From the NCBI GenBank assembly GCA_019419455.1, contig DXZW01000021.1, forward strand, positions 1 through 34,592: DNA of 34,592 nucleotides, given 5' to 3'. The position numbers were made by a program, and so were the translations under genes. This DNA is from Collinsella sp. Lineage in GTDB: Bacteria > Actinomycetota > Coriobacteriia > Coriobacteriales > Coriobacteriaceae. Within the stretch, counting starts at the first letter, position 1. Each line of letters opens with the position of its first letter. This document shows positions 1 to 7,889 of this stretch, one piece after another. The notes beneath the pieces are model-generated. The model saw only the letters and a program-made list of their open reading frames with translations. It did no database searches and was not told the DNA's origin.

Positions 1-52
1 ATTTTCCGGTTCGACGAACAGCCGATCGTGTCAAATTTGGTCTAACAGAGCC
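1..52. mobile_element. inner end of an insertion sequence (left copy, partial)
   Basis: Positions 37-52 read TTGGTCTAACAGAGCC, the exact reverse complement of 34538-34553. Moving away from the inner edge, both ends also share TTGACA after a two-base difference, giving about 22 matches in 24. This is the pattern of an IS terminal inverted repeat. The IS body lies outside the window to the left, so its transposase and family cannot be read; the GGCTCTGTT terminus does not settle the family. The sequence past the shared part differs between the two ends, as expected for the left and right ends of one element. Confidence 0.55.
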
Positions 53-148
53 TTTCTTTTTACGGGAGCTATTGTAGACAAGCCCAAAGCCAGAACAATC
101 ATTATGACCGGTGAGCGGTATTTTTTCTTCGATAAACGGTATTTAAGC

Positions 149-203
149 GGCACTTGGGGACGTTCCTTTTCTGCCGGCACCCAGGGACACTCCTTGCTCT
201 GGC
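149..203. repeat. degenerate tandem palindromic repeat (TTGGGGACGTTC type)
   Basis: Two units stand head to tail: 149-175 starts GGCACTTGGGGACGTTC and ends TGCC, and 176-203 starts GGCACCCAGGGACACTC and ends near TGGCC. The GGCA/TGCC ends are complementary. The GGGGACRYTC core recurs in the hairpin at 15774-15826, which suggests a dispersed non-coding repeat. No gene was found in 53-227. Confidence 0.4.
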
Positions 204-227
204 CCCATTGCACCAATTTCGTATGCG

Positions 228-989
228 CTAGATGAAGAGTTCGCATTCCTTCCGCACGACGCAAACCTTGCTCAGCATCTGGGAAACAGCGGATAGCTTG
301 TTGGGATCAAGCTTGCGAGCGCCTCGCGGACATACGGCGATGCAGCGCATGCAGGAGATACACGCCTCGTCAGCTGCTCGCTTGGGGTCGCCCTTGTCGA
401 TAGCGCAAACGGGGCACGCCGCGGCGCATGCACCGCAGGAGACGCAATCCTCTGTTGCCTCGGGTGCCATGCGGTGACCTCCAGCTTGTTTATAAGGACG
501 ATTGCCGGGAATAGAGGGCTCGGATGCATCCTCAGCCAACAGCTTCTGCTGAATTTGCTGCGCAAACTCTGCGAGCTGCGCCGCATCCTGCGCATCCGGT
601 CGCCCAGCAGCAAACTGACGAGCAACGGAATGCTCAGCAATAGCAGAAACCGCTGCGACCACCCTAAATCCGGCGCGCTTCGCAACGTCCTCCAACTCTA
701 CGAGCGTGTCCTCAAACGCGCGGTTTCCGTATACACAAACCAAAACAGTCCGAGCCCCGTTGCCGCGCACTATGCCCAACCGGTCAGCCACCACAGCCGG
801 GATTCTACCGGCATACGCCGGCACAGAGATTACGGCCACGTCGTCCTCAGTCATCGAGACGGCGCTGAAATCTAGCCCGCTATCGGTCAGATCGACGGTA
901 ACGGTATTTTTGTCCAGCGCCCCGGCCACAAGGCCAGACACCTTCCGCGTTCCACCCGTCGGACTAAACACAATTTCGAATACGTCCAT
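228..989 (-). CDS. flavodoxin-like / ferredoxin (EFR1-type) iron-sulfur protein
   Basis: This 253-residue protein probably moves electrons in the cytoplasm. Its first ~150 residues resemble a flavodoxin fold, with a phosphate-loop-like stretch SPTGGTRKVS at 9-18 that would hold FMN. The C-terminal part carries two [4Fe-4S] ferredoxin motifs: C182, C185, C188, C192 and C210, C213, C216, C220, each with Pro after the last Cys. This order matches the EFR1 (flavodoxin plus bacterial ferredoxin) architecture common in anaerobes. The ATG at 989 is preceded by a GGGGAGGG-type ribosome site. Two adjacent perfect palindromes lie upstream at 1057-1085, next to a possible -10. The redox partner is unknown and it has no operon neighbour. 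The family is well supported; the physiological role is not. Confidence 0.85.
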   Translation of the reverse strand: MDVFEIVFSPTGGTRKVSGLVAGALDKNTVTVDLTDSGLDFSAVSMTEDDVAVISVPAYAGRIPAVVADRLGIVRGNGARTVLVCVYGNRAFEDTLVELEDVAKRAGFRVVAAVSAIAEHSVARQFAAGRPDAQDAAQLAEFAQQIQQKLLAEDASEPSIPGNRPYKQAGGHRMAPEATEDCVSCGACAAACPVCAIDKGDPKRAADEACISCMRCIAVCPRGARKLDPNKLSAVSQMLSKVCVVRKECELFI

Positions 990-1046
990 CGAGGCACCCT
1001 CCCCCTACGCCTGGCGACGCGTCAAGCCGTTTTCACATCCAGCCAG

Positions 1047-1085
1047 AGTATACGGTACGTGGGATCCACGTTTTGGTGCACCAAA
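1047..1085 (-). promoter_or_regulatory. twin palindromes with possible -10 upstream of the flavodoxin/ferredoxin gene
   Basis: ACGTGGGATCCACGT (1057-1071) and TTTGGTGCACCAAA (1072-1085) are two perfect, directly adjacent palindromes. On the minus strand a TATACT -10-like hexamer sits at 1047-1052, with no good -35, so the palindromes would cover the -35/spacer region. That is the usual place for an operator. The regulator is unknown. Confidence 0.4.
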
Positions 1086-1538
1086 CACCCCAATGCACCC
1101 ACCCTACGCTGTCTGCCTCTTCGTTTTGTATTAATTACGGTACAGATTGTATATATTTACGGGATACCGCCGTGTTCTCCTGAGGTACCCCATCCTGGCC
1201 CGTGCAAAAAACGGAGTATTCTGCAACGTGACCGCGCCAGCACCGCCGCGGGTGGGCAAAACTGTAGGGCGCCGTATCATTCTAAGTCCCGACATGGCGA
1301 GAATGACGCGCCCCTGCTCCGGAAAACGGCGAAATCTGACTCGGAACGCTCGCTAGGGATATCCGAAGGCCGCCGTTGGCAATACCGAATCGTATGCAAC
1401 CAACTAGAGCTGCTGAATACTCCAAAAAATGCACGACGCACCCCATGGGACCCATTGCCGCATGACAGAAAATAGGTCCTCGGCATCCCCCAGATGCATT
1501 CCCGAGAAAATCGCGTTTGGATTAGCGATGGACACGGT

Positions 1539-1581
1539 AAACAAAAGGGCCCGAGCGTTGTTTGCTCGGGCCCTTTTGTTT
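1539..1581 (-). terminator. intrinsic terminator of the DEAD-box helicase gene
   Basis: An uninterrupted 18-bp inverted repeat (1539-1556 with 1564-1581) has a 7-nt loop. Its GC core GGGCCCGAGC is flanked by A-rich and T-rich ends, so it reads as a rho-independent terminator on both strands. It lies 28 bp past the helicase stop codon. Confidence 0.9.
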
Positions 1582-1608
1582 GTCTCACGCTAGCGTGCGA
1601 TGCGTATG

Positions 1609-3807
1609 TTATCTGCGCTTGCCGCCGCCGTCGCCGGGACGACGGGAGCTGCCGCCGCGATTGCCGCCACGATTGTTACCATAGCTGCCACGGTTATCGC
1701 GACCGCCGGCGCGACCGCCGCGGGAACCGGCCTGGTTGTCACCACGCCCGCCGCGGTAGCCGCCACGGCGCTCCTCGCGGGTGTCGTCGTAGTTGCGCCA
1801 ATCATCGCGACGATCGCGGCTGGCACGCGGGTCGCGACGATCGCGCGACTCATTCGAACGACCGGCGCCGCTGCGGCCACCGTTGCCACGAGCACCCTCG
1901 CGACGCTCGCCGCCACGGACGCCGCGCTCGTCACGCGAACCACGGCCTTCGCCGCCACGGCCACTGCGCTCGTCATTGCGACCGGAACGACGACGGTCAC
2001 CCGAGCCGCGCTTGCCGCCGCGCGAACCGCGGCCCTCGTCCTCGCGCTCAACACGACGACGGCCACCACGGTCCTCGTCCTCGCGGCGACGGCGATGCGC
2101 CTCGCCCTGGAACTGCTTGGCACGGCGCTCGGCACGGTTGCCGCGTGGGGTCTGCTCGACGGCAGCAGCACCCCCGCGCTCCTCGGCAGCTACCTCGCGG
2201 GCCACGCTCTCCACAGCCTCGTCCACGCGAGCCTGAACGCCCTCGCGCACGCGGGTCTTGCCGCCGCGCTTGGGACGGCCCGGACGCTCGCCGTCGCTGC
2301 GGCGCTCGTCGCGACCGCGGTTGGAACGACCGGCAACATCGCCGTAATCGTCGCCGTTGCGCTTGCCGTCGCGACGCGCCTGCTCAAGCTTCTTCTTGCT
2401 CTTGGACTTGCCGCACTTGGTCTTCTTCTTCACCTTAAAGGCGGCAGGGTCGCGCTCGGGGTCAACCGCGGGCGGGTTGGGACCCACATGCAGGTCGCCG
2501 GCCCCGTAGATGTCGGCCGTCTTGTCCATGAGCTTCTCGATCTCGTAGAACTCATCGACATCCTGCTCGGTCACAAACGTGATGGCCCACCCCAGCTCGC
2601 CGGCGCGGCCCGTACGGCCAATGCGGTGGATATAGTCGGTCGGCTCGGCCGGCACATCAAAGTTCACGACGTAGCGCACGTCGCTGATGTCGATGCCGCG
2701 GGCGAGCACGTCGGTCGCCACCAGTACGTCGACGGTGCCGTCGCGGAAGGCCGAAAGCGCGCGCTCGCGCTGCGCCTGGCTGCGGTTGCCGTGAATCGCG
2801 GCGGCCTTGATGCCCTTACGCTCCAAGCGACGGCAGCAGCTGTCGGCGCGGTGCTTGGTGCGCATAAAGACGATAGTGCGCTCCGGGCCCTCCTTTTTGA
2901 GGAACTCGGGCAGCAGGTTGTTCTTGGCCTCGATGGACACCGGGAACACAAACTGGTCGACGGTGTCGGCGGTCGATGTAGCGGGCGCGATCTCCACGCG
3001 GGCCGGGTCGCTCACCAGGTCGGTGATCTCGCCCACGGCCTCCTCGTCGAGCGTAGCCGAGAACAGCAGCGTCTGGCGCTCGGCCGGCGTCTCGCGCACG
3101 ATGCGGCGGACGGCGGGTAAAAAGCCCATATCGAGCATGCGATCGGCCTCGTCGAGCACCAGCACCTTGACCTCGTCCAGGTGGCAGGCGCCCTGCTCGA
3201 TCAGGTCGACCAGACGGCCCGGCGTGGCGACCAGGATGTCGCAGCCGTACTTGAGCGCCGCGGTCTGGGGCTTGTAGCTCACGCCGCCCACGACGGTCAC
3301 GGCAACATGGCCGGTAACGTCGGCGATCTTGCTCGCGACCTCGTCGATCTGCTGGGCAAGCTCGCGCGTGGGGGTGATGACGAGCATCAAGGGACCGCGA
3401 CCGTTGCCCTCGGGCTTCTTGGCGCCGCGACGGCGGTTGCGGCCTCCGCGCTCGCGCACGGGCTTGGGCGGAGCGATGTGCTCCAGGTTGTTCATGGTCG
3501 GCAGCAAAAAGGCAGCCGTCTTGCCGGTGCCGGTCTGAGCGGCGGCAAGCAGGTCGCGGCCCTCGAGCACAACGGGAATCGAGCCAGCCTGGACAGGCGT
3601 GGGCGCCGTGTAGCCAAGGTTCTCGATGGCACGAAGCATCTCGTCCGAAAGTCCCAGCTCGTCAAAGGCGGGCAGGCTCTCGGTCGCGGACTCAACGGTC
3701 TCGGCGGCGCTGGCCTCGTCGGCAGCATCGAAGGCAGCCTGGGTCATGGCCTCGCGGGCCTCGTCCAGAATCTCGGCGTCCGTGACGTCGGATACAGAAT
3801 TACGCAT
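1609..3807 (-). CDS. DEAD-box ATP-dependent RNA helicase with Arg/Gly-rich tail
   Basis: This 732-residue helicase unwinds RNA duplexes using ATP, probably in ribosome assembly or mRNA turnover as for the DeaD/CsdA/RhlE group. Visible motifs in order: Q motif (F48 to Q73), Walker A AAQTGTGKT at 89-97, PTREL 146-150, TPGR 195-198, DEAD 219-222, SAT 250-252, TDVLARGID about 365-373 and HRIGRTGR 394-401. A basic Gly/Arg-rich insert (about 115-138) sits between motifs I and Ia. From about residue 470 to the end the protein is a highly charged Arg/Gly/Asp tail with many RGG/RGGR units, a typical RNA-binding low-complexity region. The ATG at 3807 has AAGGA ten bases upstream; an in-frame ATG 12 codons earlier has no comparable site. 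A strong terminator follows the stop. Which paralogue it is cannot be decided here. Confidence 0.95.
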   Translation of the reverse strand: MRNSVSDVTDAEILDEAREAMTQAAFDAADEASAAETVESATESLPAFDELGLSDEMLRAIENLGYTAPTPVQAGSIPVVLEGRDLLAAAQTGTGKTAAFLLPTMNNLEHIAPPKPVRERGGRNRRRGAKKPEGNGRGPLMLVITPTRELAQQIDEVASKIADVTGHVAVTVVGGVSYKPQTAALKYGCDILVATPGRLVDLIEQGACHLDEVKVLVLDEADRMLDMGFLPAVRRIVRETPAERQTLLFSATLDEEAVGEITDLVSDPARVEIAPATSTADTVDQFVFPVSIEAKNNLLPEFLKKEGPERTIVFMRTKHRADSCCRRLERKGIKAAAIHGNRSQAQRERALSAFRDGTVDVLVATDVLARGIDISDVRYVVNFDVPAEPTDYIHRIGRTGRAGELGWAITFVTEQDVDEFYEIEKLMDKTADIYGAGDLHVGPNPPAVDPERDPAAFKVKKKTKCGKSKSKKKLEQARRDGKRNGDDYGDVAGRSNRGRDERRSDGERPGRPKRGGKTRVREGVQARVDEAVESVAREVAAEERGGAAAVEQTPRGNRAERRAKQFQGEAHRRRREDEDRGGRRRVEREDEGRGSRGGKRGSGDRRRSGRNDERSGRGGEGRGSRDERGVRGGERREGARGNGGRSGAGRSNESRDRRDPRASRDRRDDWRNYDDTREERRGGYRGGRGDNQAGSRGGRAGGRDNRGSYGNNRGGNRGGSSRRPGDGGGKRR

Positions 3808-4070
3808 ATGTTGTTGTTCCTTATCTGCACGCGTTATGGGCACGGCATGCGGCCGCGCGAGCGTGCTTGGTAGTGCGCTAATACATACAAAAACAGGTGC
3901 GCACAGAGAGGACGTTGCTCAGCACGCTGGCGATCGCTTTGGCAGCCCTATCACGCGCCGTCCAGACGCAGCGGCCCTAAGCGATGGAGCAGATTCGCCG
4001 CCGGTTAGTATACCCGCGCTTCGCATGCCCCCACGTAAACCACAGATGACGGGGCGGGCCCGGACCGATT

Positions 4071-4208
4071 GTCTCAATCTGTAACAATTACGGAGCAAAA
4101 CCGGGTCTACATGTTACGGATCGAGACAAACGGTCGGCACGGTTCACAAACGTCTCAATCTGTAACAGTTACGGAGCAAAATCGGTCCCAATTGTTATAG
4201 ATCAAGAC
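4071..4208. repeat. 57-bp palindrome array, two units (4071-4127, 4152-4208)
   Basis: Each unit has 16-bp arms: left GTCTCAATCTGTAACA in both, right TGTTACGGATCGAGAC and TGTTATAGATCAAGAC. The centres are 25 bp and begin alike (TTACGGAGCAAAA). The units are 24 bp apart. It lies upstream of the FHA gene. The second right arm is the most decayed of all copies. Same family as the arrays at 7649, 13163, 14519, 22219 and 24627. Confidence 0.9.
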
Positions 4209-4274
4209 AGAGGGGGATTTCCGTCCAGTCCAAACCAAATCTCTCAGTCTTCCTGCAATTTCGAACATGTGGCC

Positions 4275-4280
4275 TATAAT
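4275..4280 (+). promoter_or_regulatory. possible -10 element for the FHA gene
   Basis: A perfect TATAAT lies 107 bp upstream of the FHA start codon. The sequence 17 bp further up (around 4252) matches a -35 only weakly, so this is a candidate only. Confidence 0.35.
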
Positions 4281-4387
4281 GTTGCTTTGGTTACGCTATA
4301 TATTGCGCAGCCATTTAATACGTCGCCCACCGGGGGCCATTAATTCCTATCGCCATATTGGCTAGGAAGCAATCAAAGGAGGTATCC

Positions 4388-5350
4388 GTGGCAGCAGAGA
4401 CGCCTTGCTCGGTCCTCTATAACGATATTCGCTCGTTCGGCGGTCTTAAACATCTCGAGATTGCCCGAATGCTCATCAATGGAAACTCTTATCTCGGCAG
4501 TACCCTGCTCGAGAAATGCTCTTCCAACCGCTCGTATCTCACCCGTTACATCGTCCATCGCAAGCCTGACCAGTGCGCGCCCTCCATCTACAGCGACTTT
4601 ACCGTCACCACGCTCAACCTTTCCTCGGCAATCTGCAGCAAGCTCGGCGGCGGCGAGTCCGCCTATCGGGCAATCGCCGAGCACTATCGCGGTCCGGCCG
4701 CCAACGAAATGATGTCGGCTCTCGCCAGCTACAAACTGGACAGCCGCCTATATGCAAATGCCCTCAATCGCATCGACAACTTTGACGGCAATGCCGTGCG
4801 CGAGAAAAGCACGCTCTTCTTGATGCTCTTTGTGGCAACGGGTGCACTTGCCGATCCCGTTCAAGGCGTGGCCACCGTCGAGCGCTTTTGCGACAGCAAG
4901 ACGGGCGGGCACTTTGGCACCACCGAAACTACCGTCGGACGTGGCTTTATGGGCAGCCTGGAGCAGCCACGCACCGTCGCCCCCAACCTCGGTCTGCTCA
5001 GGACACATGCCGACAACTGCGTCGACATGCAAATCCATCCCCTCACACGCGATCCGCGCGGCACCGTGATTGGTTCTTTGCCCAAAACCTCGCCCAGCAT
5101 CACCGATGTGGGCGCCGACGCATCGCGCGAGCATCTTCGCATTTGGCTTGAGGGTGAGCACTGGTACGCCCAGGGCCTTGGATCGACCAACGGCACAGTG
5201 CTCGAATCGGGCGCGGGCGACGGCGATATTGTGATTGAGCCGCCGCGCGACCAACGCGAGCCCGGCAAGATCTATCCCCCGGTGGAAATCGAAAACAGCG
5301 ACAGGCTCCATCTGGGTCTCTACACGACATTCCTTGTCATTGTGGACTAG
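4388..5350 (+). CDS. FHA domain protein
   Basis: This 320-residue protein ends in a forkhead-associated domain, which binds phosphothreonine peptides. The domain spans about 225-320 with the hallmark residues GS 229-230, SREH 246-249 and STNGT 266-270. The first ~220 residues match nothing I recognise; they are mostly helical-looking, with no signal peptide or clear membrane span. The start is a GTG five bases after a perfect AGGAGG (4377-4382); the longer frame from a TTG at 4358 has no such site. An intrinsic terminator follows at 5353-5394, and 171 bp later comes a Ser/Thr kinase on the same strand. FHA proteins encoded beside such kinases are often their substrates or readers; that link is inferred here. 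Confidence 0.85.
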   Translation: MAAETPCSVLYNDIRSFGGLKHLEIARMLINGNSYLGSTLLEKCSSNRSYLTRYIVHRKPDQCAPSIYSDFTVTTLNLSSAICSKLGGGESAYRAIAEHYRGPAANEMMSALASYKLDSRLYANALNRIDNFDGNAVREKSTLFLMLFVATGALADPVQGVATVERFCDSKTGGHFGTTETTVGRGFMGSLEQPRTVAPNLGLLRTHADNCVDMQIHPLTRDPRGTVIGSLPKTSPSITDVGADASREHLRIWLEGEHWYAQGLGSTNGTVLESGAGDGDIVIEPPRDQREPGKIYPPVEIENSDRLHLGLYTTFLVIVD

Positions 5351-5352
5351 CG

Positions 5353-5394
5353 CGGGCGGTGATCGAAAGACGGTCACCGCCCGTCTTTTGTCTT
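5353..5394 (+). terminator. intrinsic terminator after the FHA gene
   Basis: CGGGCGGTGA (5353-5362) pairs with TCACCGCCCG (5374-5383) around an 11-nt loop and is followed by a T-rich run. It begins two bases after the FHA stop codon, so the downstream kinase probably has its own promoter or depends on read-through. Confidence 0.85.
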
Positions 5395-5428
5395 CTACCT
5401 TCTGCGTCGTAAACGACAATACCCAGCG

Positions 5429-5489
5429 GTATACGTGGGCAGTGCGGCTATCATAGTACTTTACCGATATCCGCACTGCCCACGTATAC
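5429..5489. repeat. perfect 19-bp inverted repeat upstream of the kinase gene
   Basis: GTATACGTGGGCAGTGCGG at 5429-5447 is repeated in perfect inverse at 5471-5489 around a 23-bp AT-rich centre. It lies between the FHA terminator and the kinase ribosome site, ending 32 bp before the kinase ATG. No T run follows, so it is not a normal terminator. It could be an mRNA leader hairpin, a paired operator or a small mobile palindrome. Confidence 0.85.
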
Positions 5490-5521
5490 GCGTGGCAACC
5501 CATGCCAGACAAAGGAACGCC

Positions 5522-7606
5522 ATGGATACTACCGATAGCGCCTATGGCGACAAACTCATCCGTCTCGATACGTTCGATACCGCCGTGGCAGTCGACCCCA
5601 GTGCCGAGGACGACGCCAAACGCCGGTTTATGACGCTTATTCTTCAGACGGCATACCGCGACAGCGGCAATATCGGACATGTGCTTCGCGCGACCAACAC
5701 AAGCGGCGAGGTTTTTGCCGTCAAGCTACTCAAGGACAACGCCATCCTTTCCGGCCAAGCCCCCGACCGCTCCGCCGAGCAATCGGCCGCGCACCTGGCC
5801 AACACCGCCGCACTGTTCGAGGAGTACCGTCATCTGTGTACCGTCTCGCACCTGCGCGGATTTCCGCGCGTCTATGGCTACGGATCGTGCGAGGACGACC
5901 CGCTTATCCTCATGGAGTGGGTCGAGGGCACCTCGCTCAAACAGGCGCTGCCCTTGCTCCCGCACGACGCCTCGGGCGGGCTGACCACCCAGATGGTCGC
6001 CGCCGTCGGAAACGCCGTGCTTCGCGCGCTCTTGATGACCCAAGGCCTTGTGAATCCGGTCGTCCATCGCGACCTGTCGCCTGCCAATATCATGTTCCGC
6101 ACCACCAGCCGAACGCTCGAGCAGCAGATTGCCGATTGCTCCTTTGACCCCTGCCTCATCGACATGGGCTCCGCGACCATGGCCCTCGGCGACGACACGA
6201 TCACCCGGCGCGCCGACATCTGGCGCTTTGCCACGCCCGCATACGCCGCGCCCGAGATGCTCACGCAGGATATCGAAGGCATTGCGGCCCTTCGCCGCTC
6301 GCCCGCAATCGACGTCTACGCGCTTTCGAGCATTCTGTACCAGCTCTACAGCGGTCGCAAACCGTTCGATGTCGAGTCGACGGGTGCCGCGGCAACTGGC
6401 TCGTTCTACCTCATAAAGACCAAGACCAAGCCGGCGCCGCTCGAGCCGCGCTGCGAGGGCGACAAAGCGCTTGTCCAGATCATCATGAAAGGCATCTCGG
6501 TCGAACAGGGCGATCGCCCTACCGAGCAGCAGATGCTCGAGGTGCTCTCGACATACCTCCCCGCTGCAGAATCTGAGGACCGCGAGGGTGCAGGAGACGA
6601 GGCCGCAATTGATATCGATTCTGGCACGCACCTTAAGGTCGACGTCGCCGGCGAGCGCGCGCGAGAGATTTTGGAGCAGGCCCGGCACGACGCCATGTCC
6701 CGCCGTCGCTTTGTCATCGGCGGCGTCGTTGCAGCCGTTGCGGGGCTCGGCGTTATCGGGGCGGCGACCCATGGCTTTGGCATCCCCGACTACCTGGACG
6801 GCATCCGCGGTTCGCTTGACGACTACACCTGGGCTCAGCTGCAGGAGATTTCGCTCAAGATTAAGGCTGCCGAGACCCGTAGCGAGGCACACGAGATTGC
6901 CAAGCGCTACCACCTGCTCGACGTTGATGGGCATATCCCCTATCCGTGCACCAAGCGTGTGAAGCTCGCCAACGGGCTGGAGGTCGGCGCTCAGCTTGTG
7001 GGCATCCGCCACGACGAACTTCTGGACGGTACAGGCAAGGCCGGGCTGACGTTTATGTTCGACGCGGGTATTGCCGAGCGCGATGCTGCGACTGAACCGC
7101 CGAGCGCCGGCTGGGCAGATTGCGAGCTGCGGGAATGGCTCGACGGCGACGGCCTTAAGCTGCTGCCCAACGAGTTGCGCGCGCTCATTAAAGGGGTCAA
7201 GAAGGTCTCGAACAATGTGGGCGCCGCCAACAGTGCATCGTGTCTGAGCGAGTTGCCCGCAACCCTTTGGCTGCCCGCCATGGTCGAGCTGTGCGGTACG
7301 CAACCGCCCGATTCGTTTGCCGAGGGCTATCACCACCTGGCAGACATCTACAACGGCGAGGGCAAGGAGTATCAGCTCTTCCGCGAGCTCAAGGTGAGCC
7401 CGTATTCCACGAACGAGACGATGGTCCGCCAGTGGAAGGGCAAGGACACCTGCTGGTGGGAGCGCACGGTGAGCCCTGACACATCGGAGAGTGGAGGCAC
7501 ACTCTATTTGAATCGCGTGGGACACGACGGCGACGTCTTTACGTACGCAACGCCTGCGGACAAGCCAAATAAGCGAACCTGTGTGATCCCCGGGTTCTGT
7601 ATCTAG
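5522..7606 (+). CDS. membrane-anchored Ser/Thr protein kinase with C-terminal DUF6273-like domain
   Basis: This 694-residue protein has an N-terminal Hanks-type kinase domain (about 40-345): ATP-binding Lys68 in FAVKLL, catalytic loop HRDLSPAN 182-189 with D184 and N189, DMG at 214-216 in place of DFG, and APE 243-245. The glycine loop is poor (SGNIGHV), but the catalytic residues are present. A single hydrophobic segment (about 397-417) follows SRRRFVI at 393-399, which resembles a twin-arginine motif. The C-terminal ~240 residues resemble the DUF6273 domain (LREWLDG, LPNELRALI, WWERT and similar), likely outside the membrane. The ATG at 5522 follows AAAGGA; earlier in-frame starts lack one. 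It pairs with the upstream FHA gene, suggesting a sensor kinase plus reader. The ligand and targets are unknown. Confidence 0.88.
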   Translation: MDTTDSAYGDKLIRLDTFDTAVAVDPSAEDDAKRRFMTLILQTAYRDSGNIGHVLRATNTSGEVFAVKLLKDNAILSGQAPDRSAEQSAAHLANTAALFEEYRHLCTVSHLRGFPRVYGYGSCEDDPLILMEWVEGTSLKQALPLLPHDASGGLTTQMVAAVGNAVLRALLMTQGLVNPVVHRDLSPANIMFRTTSRTLEQQIADCSFDPCLIDMGSATMALGDDTITRRADIWRFATPAYAAPEMLTQDIEGIAALRRSPAIDVYALSSILYQLYSGRKPFDVESTGAAATGSFYLIKTKTKPAPLEPRCEGDKALVQIIMKGISVEQGDRPTEQQMLEVLSTYLPAAESEDREGAGDEAAIDIDSGTHLKVDVAGERAREILEQARHDAMSRRRFVIGGVVAAVAGLGVIGAATHGFGIPDYLDGIRGSLDDYTWAQLQEISLKIKAAETRSEAHEIAKRYHLLDVDGHIPYPCTKRVKLANGLEVGAQLVGIRHDELLDGTGKAGLTFMFDAGIAERDAATEPPSAGWADCELREWLDGDGLKLLPNELRALIKGVKKVSNNVGAANSASCLSELPATLWLPAMVELCGTQPPDSFAEGYHHLADIYNGEGKEYQLFRELKVSPYSTNETMVRQWKGKDTCWWERTVSPDTSESGGTLYLNRVGHDGDVFTYATPADKPNKRTCVIPGFCI

Positions 7607-7648
7607 GCGGCGGGCGTCTTGCCGTGACGGGACCCCTCCCCGGCAATT

Positions 7649-7785
7649 GTCTCGATCTGTAACACCAGCTCGGCAGATACAGGTCTAGATGTTACGGAAC
7701 GAGACAAAACCCCAACCCCGCGAGACAACATCTCAATCTGTAACAGTAAGGGGTTAAAACTTCTCTAGATGTTACAGATTGAGAT
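7649..7785. repeat. 57-bp palindrome array, two units (7649-7705, 7730-7785)
   Basis: Unit one has left arm GTCTCGATCTGTAACA and right arm TGTTACGGAACGAGAC. Unit two has ATCTCAATCTGTAACA and TGTTACAGATTGAGAT, a perfect pair in which the first base pair changes from G-C to A-T on both sides. The gap is 24 bp. Both centres end in TCTAGA or a close variant. Confidence 0.9.
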
Positions 7786-7858
7786 GATTGGTTGGGACGG
7801 CCACCGATTGAGCAGCCACCCTCATCTGTAATGAAAAGTCATACATTCCAACCATTAC

Positions 7859-7889
7859 TGGACACCCCCAGGGGGTATGGGTGTATAGT
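7859..7889 (+). promoter_or_regulatory. copA promoter with CsoR-type operator
   Basis: ACCCCCAGGGGGT (7864-7876) followed by AT is the G/C-tract palindrome typical of CsoR operators. It sits between a possible -35 TGGACA (7859-7864) and a -10 TATAGT (7884-7889), with a 19-bp spacer. A CsoR gene is encoded downstream in the same cluster. Expected logic from the family: apo-CsoR blocks the promoter and Cu(I) releases it. Confidence 0.75.

Larger units (their letters stand above)
990..1608. other. intergenic region between two minus-strand genes
   Basis: This 619-bp stretch holds the upstream region of the flavodoxin/ferredoxin gene (palindromes at 1057-1085, possible -10 at 1047-1052), a small hairpin TCATTCT/AGAATGA with its arms at 1277-1283 and 1300-1306, and the helicase terminator at 1539-1581. 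Open frames here lack ribosome sites and recognisable domains. I see no RNA gene in it. Confidence 0.5.
3808..4387. other. divergent intergenic region (helicase / FHA gene)
   Basis: This 580-bp region between divergent starts contains the first pair of 57-bp palindromes (4071-4208) and a consensus TATAAT at 4275-4280 that could serve the FHA gene. The -35 near 4252 is poor. No helicase promoter stands out, and no small gene was found. Confidence 0.5.

Noticed and set aside
31..264. 77-codon minus-strand frame at the left end
   Set aside because: It runs into the IS end, overlaps the flavodoxin/ferredoxin stop and has no ribosome site or family.
990..1590. Possible RNA gene in the 619-bp gap
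   Set aside because: Checked for tRNA, 6S, tmRNA and SRP-like signatures by eye; only small local hairpins were seen.
1600..3120. 506-codon Ala-rich open frame antisense to the helicase
   Set aside because: It mirrors the Arg/Gly-coding tail and core of the helicase. It has no ribosome site and no domain.
5726..7525. 599-codon minus-strand frame opposite the kinase
   Set aside because: It is a shadow of the kinase gene with no recognisable motifs.
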